This document shows, piece by piece, positions 46,811 through 58,757 of a DNA stretch of 64,000 nucleotides. Source of the DNA: Gossypium raimondii (lineage: Eukaryota > Streptophyta > Magnoliopsida > Malvales > Malvaceae); NCBI RefSeq assembly GCF_025698545.1, contig NC_068576.1, positions 56,084,094 through 56,148,093 of the forward strand, in the 5' to 3' direction. The notes below the pieces were generated by a model, which searched no databases, was not told where the DNA came from, and saw nothing but the letters and a program-made list of their open reading frames with translations. The translations under genes and the position numbers were made by a program. The stretch's first letter is position 1. Each line of letters begins with the position of its first letter.

Positions 46811-49554
46811 GAGATTATATAATTTAGGGAAAAATAACAACAACAAACATTAATAGTAGGCCATCAAAAACAAGCTTCATTAATATAATTAAAATTTTAA
46901 TTTCAACATCAATAAAATATTATAACACGTTAATAATTAATTTCGATACAATTTTAACACGATATATGTAAAATAATTACAAACATTTAATGTCATAAGG
47001 TAAATCACGAATAGGTGTCTTTTCCAAATTACGTCTCATGATTTGCCTTTGCACGTCGTTAAGTCATTAAGGTCCCATTTTGGTCGACCCCATTTCTTAC
47101 AGGTTTAAACATGCAATAATTTTGCTTAATTTTAAATAGGCAAGATAGAGTTTTTTTTTTTTTTTCTAATTCAAAATCTGGCTTTCAGCATAAAGTTATT
47201 TTGATTATATTCAAAATTCCTGTTTTTCTTTTTATTTCATTAACTATTATTTTTTATATCATGCATGTCTATTTTACAATTCATGTTCGGGATTCGTGAC
47301 TTCTTCTCCTAACAATATTATCTCTGAGATTCGAATATACATTCTTCCCTTAAAAGTGCTATATGTATTACCATATATTTCATTAATTTTAACTCACCAC
47401 ACTATACCTTACCATGTATTAGAAAGGTTTCAACTCGGTATCATTCCGGTCCAAATAAAATTAATCACACACTATAAGACAAACGAAAACACTAATAATT
47501 ATAAAAAAAAATTAATGTAAATTAATATTCAAATAAAGAAAAAAAATGGAATTACAATTAATTTTGGGTTTTGGAATTCAAATATGATTGGTTGGATTGT
47601 GAGCATGAAAGCTTTTTATTTCCCCATTATTCCACAAACATCATTACTATGCCATAATATTACTACTATGATTATGCTCCCAGAATAATCCTAACAAATT
47701 ATACCCTAAATTTACCTTTTTCATGTTTGAAGAGACAAGAGCGACTGATATGTTCTTTCTAATCTTTCTTTATGTCAACCTCTTATTTTTGCAGCTTTCC
47801 AAGAGAATATATATTATTGTATGTGTTCTTTATAGTTTAAAATTGATTTTTTTAATTAATTTTTATGTAAAAACATTTTATTAACAGAGTGTAGCAGACA
47901 ACTTTTCAGTGGTGATCATTGATAATTAGACATCATGAAAATCCTCATAATCTAACGGTCACAAATATCATCAGCTTTTAGATTGTAAGACCCCCTATAT
48001 TAGGGAAACAACATAATCTGCTTTAGATGAGCCAAATTCATATATTAGGAAATACTTGAAAACAAAAAACTAGGTAATTCCGAAAAATAATATTGAAGTT
48101 TTATATGCACAAATTTTAATTCAATACATTAAAAAATTATATAAATATAAATAATATTTTAAACAGGAGCTGTCACATAGCTGCATTTTTGGCTGCGGAT
48201 TATCCAGTTAGGAAGCTTATGTCACGACATATCTTTGTCTTGTCCAAAAAATTAAACAACTTTTTTTTTAAAAAAAAATTTGTTGATAGATACTTTGCTT
48301 TGAGAAAGGGAGAATTATCTTTTTGCAGTGCCAAAGTTGGTTCAGTAAAGCCGACTTTCTTTTTTTTGGTCTGTTAGTTTCTACCTTCTGTGCACTGTGT
48401 ACACTGTCATTGTCTCTTTGCAGACCTCACCACATACAAATAAAGAACCCTATGAAAAACCACAACTTTCCTTTAGAGCGCGTCTCAAAGACTCAAACTA
48501 ATATTCTTATAATAGTAAATCAATTCGTAAAAATATCATAAAAACTTTTATATTAAAAATTAAATTAATTTATTTTATTAAAAATTATATAAATTAATTA
48601 TTATACGTTAAATTAAAATATAAATTAATTTTTTATGTTAAAATTTACTTATTTGTATTATTAAAACTAATATGATTGATAGAATAACTATAAAGTAATA
48701 TATGACATGTCACATGTACTTTATGTTAATGTCCAATGATTAGTTTTTAACAGTAGACTAAATGAAATTTTAATAGAATGACCAAATTACTCTTTAATCT
48801 AATATATCGAGATTAATTTGACTATTTTTAAGTAGAGATGACAAAATGTAACTCGATTTCTAGTCAAGATACCTCCATGGTTTATGATTGGTGGGTTACC
48901 TGTTCAATCATTTAAAAAATCCTAATAATAAAATAAAAAACTAAAAAAATACAGATAAATAATAATTTTAATATATATATTTAAATTTTATTTATTTTTT
49001 AGATTGGGTTTTGCTTATCTAAGCCATATTTTATTTTTGAGTTGTATTTTATAGTGAGGATTTACCGATTGGGCAAAATTTTATGGGGTTAAAAGTGTTC
49101 AACCAATCCCGAGTAATTAGCTCAAGCCCCAATTTAATACCTGCTCCTGAATTGATGTATTTATTAATTTTGGCTGATTCAAAAATTGTGGGTGACGATT
49201 TAAAAGAAAAAACTCTTCGAAGCTTAGAAACATTAAAGCATATTTTAAGTATATGGGGGGAAGGGGGGTCCTATTGTTTTTTGCCCCTTGATTTGTGAGT
49301 GTTGTTAATCATTTCACAAAGGGAGCGTGGCATGTCGCCATTTTTACACTGGCATTGAGAAAAAAAAAAAAGTCACGCTTTCCCAATCCCACGCGTGAAG
49401 CCTTCAAATCTCAAACCCCAAGGCTCCTTCATAAAACCTCCCAGGGCTTAGCTCCCAGCACTTGCAAAACCTAGAGCTCTTTGTTTCTTTTTTTTTTTAC
49501 CATACAAAGCTCCCGTAATTTGTCATCTCTCTTATAGGAACAGCTTATACAACA

Positions 49555-50771
49555 ATGTCTGCAGTGAGTTATTATTATTGTTATTTGTGTTTGTTAGTGA
49601 ATGCTTTGGAGTAATAATAATTTTAATGTGGATGTAAACTTAATGCAGATGCTGGAAGTAAGAGTTCCAAACTTGGATTGTGAAGGTTGTGCTTCTAAGT
49701 TAAAGAATGCTCTTTTAAAGCTCAAAGGTACTCTCTATCCATTCATTTAAAACTAATCTCTATCGTGTCGTGAGCGTCGAGAACGCTGCCTTTTCAACCA
49801 ACATGTTGGGTGGCCTTGGCACTTGGTAGAGTTGCTTTCATAATATATACGAGAATTTTGGATAGCCTGGCTTACACTGCTGCTACAACATGTTGCTTGA
49901 ATGGGTACCAAATGTTCCAAAGATCAAAGAACAATAAGTGCCCTTTTCAAAAATCCAACTTATGATTGTTACCGGTTTAACCGATAGTGCCAACATTCTT
50001 CAAGAGGGTTAAGTTTCATTAATACATAAAAAAAAAAAAAGTGAAGGGTAAACTACATTAGTAGTCAGTCAACTATGATTTTTTTTCTTTTTCTGTCGCT
50101 TAATTATAAAAAGTTACAAAGTGATCATTCAACTATTCAATTTTATCTTTTTTTAATCACCCAACTATCACGGATTTTTTTTTGTGTTTCCATTTTTAAG
50201 TTAACTAGTTGGTGATAAAAAAAAGACAAAATTGATAACCATTTTATAACTTTTCATAGTTAGATGAAAAAAACCCAATAATTAAATGATCATTTTGTAA
50301 CTTTTTATAATTGAGTGACAAAAAAAACTATAATTGGATGACCTTTACTGCAATTTACCGAAAAGTTAAAATTTTGGACCCAAGACATAGCCCAATTGTT
50401 TACTAACTTGGGCTTCAAATGTATATATATATATATTTGTAGGGGTTGAAGAAATAGAGGTAGAAATGGAGATACAAAAAATCACAGTTCGAGGGTATGG
50501 CCTAGAAGAAAAGAAGGTGCTGAAAGCTATTAAACGCGCCGGGAAAGCGGCGGAGCCGTGGCCGTTTCCGGGATATTCTCACTATGCATCGTTTTACAAG
50601 TACCCAACCTATATAGTTAACCATTACTATGACTATCACAAAAATGAAGCTTCCAATGGTGTTCATACTTTCTTCCAAACTCCGGCTGTTTACTCGGTTG
50701 CCGTCGCTTCCGATGAGGCTGTCGCCTCGCTTTTTAGCGACGATAATCCACATGCTTGTTCTATCATGTGA
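49555..50771 (+). CDS. Heavy-metal-associated isoprenylated plant protein (HIPP)
   Basis: Exons 49555-49563, 49649-49727 and 50443-50771 give 138 residues. An HMA fold spans about residues 4-70, with the metal-binding pair Cys14/Cys17 in NLDCEGCASKLKNALLKLKG and the second half EVEMEIQKITVRGYGLEEKKVLKAIKRAGK. A Tyr/His-rich middle follows, and the chain ends in the CaaX box CSIM (135-138), which predicts farnesylation and membrane attachment. HIPPs bind Cu, Zn or Cd or act as scaffolds in stress responses; the metal here is unknown. The first exon holds only ATG TCT GCA. Intron 2 carries a foldback element (50046-50360). A related gene with the same exon plan lies 3.9 kb downstream. Confidence 0.93.
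50046..50360. mobile_element. MITE-like element with long inverted ends in HIPP intron 2
   Basis: The left arm, from GGGTAAACTACATTAGTAGT through AATTATAAAAAGTTACAAAG, is the imperfect reverse complement of the right arm, which ends CAATTTACCG. The arms are about 80 bp. Flanks AAAAGTGAA and AAAAGTTAA (8 of 9 alike) suggest a decayed 9 bp target duplication. Confidence 0.7.
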
Positions 50772-52919
50772 ACGTAGTTAATACTGCAAAATTTGTTTAT
50801 TAGTTTCTTTCAAGTTTTGTATTTGAAATGACTCTTTGCGTTGAAAACTCATTTTTTTTGTATGAGTTGTTATGTATGTATGGTGCATGCTTTTTGAGTG
50901 TTTGCCAAATATGAATCATAGCATGAAATGTGCTACAATTTTTCTTTTTGAGTCGGGATAAAGCAACATTTGGTAATTCTTTTCATATTAGTTATTGATT
51001 TTTTTCCATATTAGTCTTTAAGATTTATAAGATTTTTTTTTAATTAGGTCCTTAAACTTAGATTCCGTTAAGGTATAATGATCTAACACTCTAAATTTGT
51101 ATCACATCAGTCCTTGAACTTGGTAGCTTTTGTTAGTCCTTAAACTTGAATTTTGTTAGGTTTGAAGATAAGCCCCTACGAGATTATGAAACATCATCAT
51201 TTTAATTTTAATTTTAATTTTGTATATTTTAGATTTTATATAACATTTTTAAAATTTTCAAATGATGGTATAGTACAATCTTAAAGTATCACGTCATTAT
51301 AAATTAACAAAATCCAAGGTCAAGGATCAAATAGGAAAAGTTGTCAATTTACAAAACTAATATGGATTTTAAAAATTGAGAAAAATTACCAAGTTTAAAA
51401 ATTAAAATGTCGTTTTATGAGTTTTTAATTTTAAATTTTAATTTTAAGAACACAATTTAAATGAGTTTTAAAATGTAATTAAGCTATAAAATTGAATCAA
51501 ACCCTTATCCAAAAATCTCTTAATATTATTTTCTCAATCACAAATCTCGAATAAAAATATCAAATTTCTAACCATTCGATCCAACAAGTTATGGTTTATG
51601 TTTTTTGTATTTCTTTTACAAAAAATGAGATCCGAGGTGTCCAAGAATCAAATCTAAAATTATTCCGTCAATTAAAGCTAGAGGGGCCGAAGGTAAAGGG
51701 GCAAGCGGGGCCTGCCCTCCCCAAAAAAGGAAATTTGTAAATGTTTAAGTTAATTTAATAGTAAATTTGTATTTCTATTTTTTTAAATTAAAAATTAAAT
51801 TATACTTTCTCTAAAAACAAAAAATCTATAATTTAATCTATTAAAATTTATAAAATTAAAATTAATACAATGTTAAAATTACATTTTGACACTTTCAAAT
51901 TTTCATAATTTAAATTTGACCCTTAAAAAAATATTTGGTGATTAGGAGGAAAAAGATAATAGTGGGCATTGAATTGCATGGAAAGTATAGGGCTGACCTG
52001 GCAAAGTGGAGATATTCAAATAAATCATCCTAACTTCAATTAATTTGTCGGTCAGCAAAGGCCTATATTACTCACTTTTTGAATGGGAGAATCTTGGTAA
52101 AATTACAAAAAAAGGCCTCCCCTTCTCAACTTGTATTTCACAAAAATATTTGAAAATGACTTGTTAAGAAAAAGGAGGACGAAATTTTAGTCACTGCCAC
52201 CCTCTAACGTACTTTATTTTTGTTTGGCCTTCTTTTTTTGTTGTAATTTCAAATAAAAAGGGATAATATAATTAATGTTTCACCATTGAAATTATTGGTT
52301 TATAGCTCAATCTTAAAAAAAAAAACATTTATGATTTTTAATATTTGAATTCTCTTTTTAATAAAAGGTGTAAAATAGTCACTTTTTTAATGTAGGGACT
52401 AATTGTATAATTTAACTAAAATTTTTATTTAAAATCATGATTTAACGTGACACATCACTTACTATTACACGTTAACGACAATTAACGGATCGATGACTAA
52501 AATATTACAACATCTTAACATAAGTGACTAAAACGTAACATTTCAAACATAAATAATTAAAATATAACATGAGGTAAATAAAATTGACTATTTTAATAGT
52601 TTACCCTTTAATAAATAATGATGCCGTATTTTTATGATAAATATTTTTAACTTATTTGTAAAGTATCTAACTACATATTCTGAGATATCCATTATTAAAT
52701 TACTAGTTTGGATTTGGATATCAAAATTTATTATCTGCTTTATTTTATTTAGTCATTTTTAAATTTATTAAAGGATCATTTGTATTGAATCGCATATTTT
52801 TAAAAGTTATAAAATGGTCACCTGAATTATTTAAAAATTTTTATTTAAGTCACTGGACTGTTAAAATTATTATTGTATGCCTTCTTTGTTGAAAACTCTC
52901 TTTTTTATTCTCCAATTTA
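50772..52919. other. Intergenic DNA with repeat fragments
   Basis: HIPP 3' end, then AT-rich sequence. 51030-51390 has paired CCTTAAACTTAG / CCTTGAACTTGG blocks of a foldback family. 51677-51935 (AGGGGCCGAAGGTAAAGGGG, GGGGCCTGCCCTCCCC) resembles, in reverse, the fragment at 42895-43195. 52250-52600 is low-complexity. No gene. Confidence 0.45.
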
Positions 52920-54218
52920 GGCTCTGTTTGTTTCACTAAAAATAGCTTTCGGAAAATGATTTCTGGAAAATGACTTACTTTTTTGGAAAAGTTGATATTT
53001 TTTTGTGTTTGAATGAATCTGTGTAAAATATTTTCTGTTTGGCAAATTTCCTGAAAATATTTCATAAAAGTTGTTTTCAATAAAACAAACATAAATTTGA
53101 GGTTTTTTTTTTCTCTCTATCCCCTTTTCTTGGTGATGTTTGTCTATTTATATGATATGGGTATTGTTCATTGAGATGATAATCTAAGTAGGCCCCATGC
53201 ATGTAGGCACATACCCTATTCTAGATTGAACACGTGTTATGCGCTCTCATGCACGTATAACATCGCAGGAGAGTAGGCTCAATGAGTGACCTTAGTTTGC
53301 GATCCCATCATGCGAGCTTAGTTTGCGACCTCGTGGGTTTTGGACTGATGGTGGTAACTATCTTAACAATGATAAGTAGTAAATTTATTACAAAGTGATG
53401 TTAAGGTGAAATTATAGTAAATAAAGAATCTTCATTATGTTAAGGATTAAATTGTAAATTTTGTGAAATTTATAATTGAAACAAGAGAAGTGATATGTAT
53501 GAAAATTTGTAATGTGAAATAAGATATTATAATGAATTATTTCATTAAAGTGCTAATATGGTGAAAAATAAATTACATGGCAATAGGGATTAAATTGAAA
53601 AATTTACAAAAGTTTAAGTGTGAAACAATTTAATATGTGAATAAGGAAATTATGATAAAAGTTTAATGGATGCGTTATGAGATGGTAAAATATGTATAAA
53701 GTATTGTAAAAGTGAAATTGTGGAAAGATATGAAATTTTATGATGATAATGACTAAATTGTTAAACTTGAGAAAATATGTGGATGAAATAATAAAACTGA
53801 AATGCATAGAAATTTGATGTGTGAAACAAGATATTGAAATAAATTATGTGATTAAAGTGTAACAAGAAAGAATATTGATATAATATGATTAATTAGTGAA
53901 TATTGAACTTTTATGACAAAAATTGACTAAATTGAAAAGTTATGAAAGTTTATTAGAAAATATTTAATAAGTGAAGAATGTAATAGGGAATGTAACATCC
54001 CAGTGCTTTGACCTGATATTTGAGTTAAGTGTGGAGGTGTTACAATGAACAAAGCCTTATCAAATTGGAAAATGTCTTACGAAAAAAAAATTGAGAAGGC
54101 ATTTTATAGGAATAAGGGGGTAATTTTACGTTGAGCATCTTATTTTATATGAAACAAACATCGGAAAAAGGTTAAAAATATTGTTCGTAAAAGCTTTTAT
54201 GTTGAAATAAACAGAGCT
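52920..54218. mobile_element. TIR transposon remnant (1.3 kb)
   Basis: Left end GGCTCTGTTTGTTTCACTAA followed by AATAGCTTTCGG; the right end read in reverse is AGCTCTGTTTATTTCAACAT followed by AAAAGCTTTTACG. This makes imperfect inverted ends of about 38 bp. Inside, 53400-54045 is AT-rich LTR-like sequence ending GGTGTTACA, possibly a nested fragment. No transposase frame. Superfamily uncertain. Confidence 0.55.
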
Positions 54219-54717
54219 TTAGTTATTCTCATGACACAACTTTGAATGTCACAAATTTATGAACAAAAATTTAAACAACTTTTTTCTCTAATCTCCGACA
54301 CTGACTGTCAAATTAGATTAGAACTAATGTATGTTCTTTTACTTGTCGATGAGTATTGATCCACAATATCGATTGTCAAATCGTCACTTAGAGCTCGTTA
54401 GTCGAATTTTAAGAAAAAAACTTAACAATACAGTGATTTAAATAAAAACTTTGAAATAATTCAGTGACCAATTTATAAATTTTTTAAATTAAACTATTAA
54501 AATATAAACTTACTAATAATTTAGCGAAATCGGTCTAATTTATCCATCGTGATACCTACGATGAACTGCAGCCACCAGTCCAGCGTAGCCATACACAAAA
54601 AAGGACTGCATTGTAAATCACATTACAATTTTCACTCTTTATAAAGGCCAAAACTGGTCCTCGGAACATCATTTACTTTCCTACTCTCTCAATTTCACAT
54701 TATTTCCCACACCAAAA

Positions 54718-55413
54718 ATGGCTCAGGTGTTTTTTCTTCCTTTGTTCTTTATGATTCTACTAAAAATCCTATTTATATTCAATTTGATGTTATTTTCATT
54801 TTCATTTTCATTTTCATCCCCTATATCTAACGTAGTCACCTTGTTCACTGTGTTTAGCAGAAAGTGGTATTGAAAGTTCTAACCATGACCGACGAAAAGA
54901 CCAAGCAAAAATCCATAGAAGCTGCTGCAGATATCTTCGGTATTTCACCAAACAGTTTGCGTGCAATATTAATAATTTCCTTTTTTTCAAGCTCAAATCC
55001 TTATAAAAAAATCAGATCTTGGGGTTAATATTATAAAAGCTTTCTGGATCTCTACTTACCCTTTTTTAGATACAATTAAAAAATCAGAGAAATTTCACAA
55101 AATTATAAATAAAAAATTCCTGGAAAGCTTGTTTATGTGAAAACTATGGATGACAACAGGGGTTGATTCAATCGCTGCGGATCTAAAGGATCAGAAGCTG
55201 ACGGTGATAGGACAAATGGATGCAGTGGCGGTGGTGAAGAAACTGAAGAAAGTGGCAAAAGTGGATATAATATCTATAGGACCTGCTAAAGAAGAAAAGA
55301 AAGTAGAAAAAAAGGAAGAAAAGAAAGAGGAAAAGAAAGAGGAGAAGAAAGAAGAGAAGAAGGAAGAGAAGAAAGAGGAAAAGAAAGAAGAAAAGAAGGA
55401 AGAAAAGAAATAA
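54718..55413 (+). CDS. HMA-fold protein without CxxC, with EEKK repeat tail
   Basis: Exons 54718-54726, 54861-54939 and 55160-55413 give 113 residues. Residues 4-70 follow the beta-alpha-beta-beta-alpha pattern of HMA domains (KVVLKVLTMTDEKTKQKSIE, then LTVIGQMDAVAVVKKLKK), but TMTDEKTK stands where metal-binding members have the CxxC loop, so metal binding by that site is not expected. Residues 73-113 are KEEKKVEKK plus eight EEKK units, able to form a highly charged single helix. No CaaX box follows. Exon lengths 9 and 79 and both intron phases equal those of the HIPP gene at 49555, pointing to common descent. The exon 2 acceptor is TAGCAG, so a one-residue (Gln) variant is possible. Function unknown; a HIPP-like protein-binding role is an inference. 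Confidence 0.88.
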
Positions 55414-56432
55414 ATTAAAAAAAACCCCCAAACCATCTTCAAGGTTTCTCAACAAATCTCTGCTTGTAGTGTTACAGTGTATGCTCTGTTTTTTTTTTTT
55501 GGTGGAAATAAGGTTTTTTTTAGTGATTGTCTGAAAAAATAATGAACGGGCAATTAGCAATGTGAAAGGGGTTTTTGGTTTAGAATATTATAATCAGATA
55601 GTTTGATTGTTAGATAAATAATGTAAAAAAGATTTAGCTTCTATGTTTCAATTTGGGTTAGGACAAGATTTATTGGATTTGTCCTTTTCAACAAATTGAA
55701 GCCTATGCTACGTTTCGTAGAAATAAATTTTAAAAAAATTAGGATAAATTTTAATTAAAGTCGTTAAATTATTAATAAGTTTATATTTTGATTGCTCAAT
55801 TTTAAAAGTTATAAAATAATCAATGAATTGATTTAAGTCGTTGAACTATATTAAAGTAAATTATTCAAGTCATTAGGTCATTTAATTTTTTTTTTAAATT
55901 CAATTAGCAATCTTCAAGTGACGATTAAATAATAGGTACAGATAGATCAATATCCATCAAAGAGTAAAAGAACATATATTAGATTTAAGTCAATTCAATG
56001 ATTAGTATCAGATATCAAGAAACTATTAAAAAGAAAGGAAAGAATAGCTTTCGATTGTTGCAAGTGAAATGAACGAAGTTGACCATACATTAATGATTTT
56101 AACAGTTCGGTAATTTAAATAAAAACTTTTAAATAGTTCAATAATTATTTTATAATTTTTTTAAAATTAAGTGATAGTTTAATGAACTTTAGCATTTATT
56201 TAAAAAAATTAATTAAGATTTAGAGGTTTATAATAATAAAAATTTATATAAAAAATTGATTTCCCAAAAAGGAAAACGATAAACAAAGCGTTGGATTCAC
56301 GTCACGAGTTTCCCTTCCAAATAGTTGAAGTGTTACTTCAATCGAGGAATAAAGGCAGCGTCAAAGTCTAAATACGGCAACACTTTAGTCTTATAAAGTA
56401 TGATGAGTAAAATCGCATCATTCTTCCGCCTG
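55414..56432. other. Intergenic DNA after the HMA-like gene
   Basis: 3' end of the gene and AT-rich sequence. 55740-56200 belongs to the repeat family seen at 39340-39800 and 54250-54540. No gene. Confidence 0.45.
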
Positions 56433-56833
56433 GAGGTGCTCATGGGCCGGGTGGCCCGGCCCAACGGTCCATCCGAAATATGAGAGAGTTCGGATAAAAA
56501 TATAGGCCCGAAATATGGGCTTGGACAAAAAAATAATGCCTGTTTAGAAAACGGGCCGGGCCTTGAGCACCACTTTTTTGCCCGGGCCCGGCCCGACCCA
56601 AATATAATAAATATATATTTTTAAAAATTTTAAAATACTTTTTTAATTTTTTTATTTTTAAATTAAATTTTTAGTGTTTATTAAAAAATAGGCCGGGCTG
56701 GGCTAGGGCTTATAAATTTTTTCCCAGGCCAGACCTAGACAAAATTTCAGGCCCATATTTCGGGCCGGGTCCAGGCCCAGGCCTAGGACCCGAGCTGAAT
56801 TTTTTTGGGCCCGACCCGGCCCATGAGCACCTC
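56433..56833. mobile_element. GC-rich foldback/MITE-like element
   Basis: A 401 bp element with inverted ends GAGGTGCTCATGGGCC and GGCCCATGAGCACCTC, and internal ATATAGGCCCGAAATATGGG on one side matched by CCCATATTTCGGGCC on the other. Same family as 3090-3570. No clear target duplication and no coding sequence. Confidence 0.8.
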
Positions 56834-58757
56834 CACTTCCACCCTATATGGTCTTAATTCATAAAAACGAAAGCCTCGTTAATATACTAAAAAACTTTTA
56901 TACTTTATTTAAACAATCATTATATTATTTTTATAATTAAATAAATTCTTAATTATTTTTGTAATTAAATAAACCCCTAATTTATTATTTTTACTTATGA
57001 AAGCCTCATATTTTATATTAAAAAAATGTTTAGAATTTTCGCATTTAATAACATTAGACTATCTCAAAGTTCCACAGTGTCACCTTAAACCTTTAAAACC
57101 TTTATATAAAATTATAAAAAATACTATAAAACTATCACATTTAAAAAATTAGATGACATGCATGACTTCAAAATATCATATCATCACAGTTGAACGAAAT
57201 CCATGTTTGGGGTATTATGGCAGTATGGAGATTTCATGTTTTCGACGCTAAAGGACATAATAAAACTGTCTAACTGCTCAGCTTTGTATCATTTTATGCC
57301 TGTGCATGATATGTTCTGGTATTATAGGGACAGTAATAACCCTGGTTTCCAAAAACACAACATTGTGATTCAATTACTCGACCAAAGCCGGATCCGGCTT
57401 TAATATGTTCCGTAACGTATCATGTTCCAGAAGCAACAATGCTGAGGGAGAAGTTGCCACATTGAAAATCCAAACCTAGCTACACATTTTAAGCATCAAC
57501 ACTATTAAGAGACCAAGACTACAAGAGACTATTCCTTGAAACTTTGAACAGGTTTTTTTTTTTAAATAAACTTACAAAGTCCCTGGAAGTCAACTACGAG
57601 TAGGTACTTCGATTGTCTTCTCTAGGTCAACGTGAGTACAGGAAGATAAAGCAACAAACTTAAGGAATTGCCAAAAACTGTTAGTGCTTGTATATAATAT
57701 CATGAAATGTGAAACAAAATATAGAAGAAGGAAGTTAACTGTTCAACCTAGCTACATGTTTCTCCTTCCTTGTTACAATACCTAATGCTAAAAGAATGAA
57801 ACCTTTATTCAGGCGTTGTTCTACAACTCAAATGATTTGATGGTGATGAAAACCAGGAAATAAAGGCATGTTCCACATAAGCCTAGAAATAACAATTATT
57901 GGAACACTAACAGGAAATGCCATTCTTTCTTCTTTGTCAGCTCATTTAAGATTTTTCACCTTTGTAACGTTGGATTACTTGATGGAAGTCACCCGAGGAG
58001 TGGCAGCCTTGTAAACCGGGAGAAGCCAGAAAGGTTATGGAATGAAATGACATACCGGACAGGCTTCCTCCTTTGTCTGTCTGAGATGGAATCATAGGCA
58101 AAAATACTTCAGTGATGCACGGAATGTTTGATACCTGCATGTCAAGGAAATACAAGAACTGAGTTGCATTCTCCCTGAAAAGTCAACCACCAGGTAAAAG
58201 TACCATGGAAGCCCTTGTACTAGAAGTCGTATTGCATTTTGCCCCTTTTACTAATAAATGGGCAAATAAATCCTTATACTTTATATCAAAAAGCAAACTG
58301 GTCCTTTTTGTTCAAAATTTCATCCATTTCTAATGCTAAAAACTAGGATAACTAACAAAATAGCTAGACAATTCCACGTGGCGAGCCATATATGCTGACG
58401 TATAGAGATCAGTTTTTAACATTCCTCCAAGTCTATCTAAGCTACTGCAAGTGCATGATCCTAAAACGTAAAAGGACTCTGTTTACCATTATCGTTCACC
58501 ATGCCTACTCCCAGGATTAGGTTATTAGTTTCAACTTAGAAAAATAAAACTAAAGAACAATAAGATAAAAGGGAACAATGAATACAAATTGAATGCCAAA
58601 AAAATGAGGAGGGAAAGAAGAATGTGCATACTTTGTTCTTTCTACTCCCTTGACATCTATTACAGGCAGGAGGTACGTGGCACTGACATAGCTGAACCAA
58701 TGAGTATACTGGCAATTAAGTTACAATAAACAATCATTATATTGTACAATCTACTGC
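56834..58757. other. Intergenic region downstream of the PPR gene
   Basis: AT-rich to about 57180, then more balanced sequence. On the minus strand, open stretches at about 58706-58631 and 58180-57946 look exon-like (splice-type borders, ordinary amino acid mix) but match no family I recognise. They may be PPR 3' UTR or remains of another gene. A decayed MITE lies at 58200-58430. Confidence 0.4.

Larger units (their letters stand above)
41043..49554. other. Long repeat-rich intergenic region without genes
   Basis: About 8.5 kb. After the GT90 leader, AT-rich sequence dominates. Recognisable pieces are a transposon fragment at about 42895-43195 (GGCCTCCCTACACAGGGCGA near the left, TTTTTGGCTTCACCCCTGT at the right), a decayed foldback at 45180-45680, an AT microsatellite at 46773-46807 and a decayed MITE at 48630-48870. 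Short open frames at 47296, 48189 and 49083 show no family resemblance. Confidence 0.6.

Noticed and set aside
49083-49298. 71-residue frame just before the HIPP gene
   Set aside because: No family resemblance, AT-rich surroundings, no splice partner seen; probably chance.
53990-54050. TGTAACATCCC...GGTGTTACA as a tiny LTR-like unit
   Set aside because: The ends resemble LTR ends, but the 50 bp between them are too short to be an element; more likely a leftover of a larger deleted LTR.
55183-55560. 125-residue Leu/Phe-rich frame antisense to the HMA-like gene
   Set aside because: It is only the reverse strand of the EEKK repeat (CTTCTTTTC runs).
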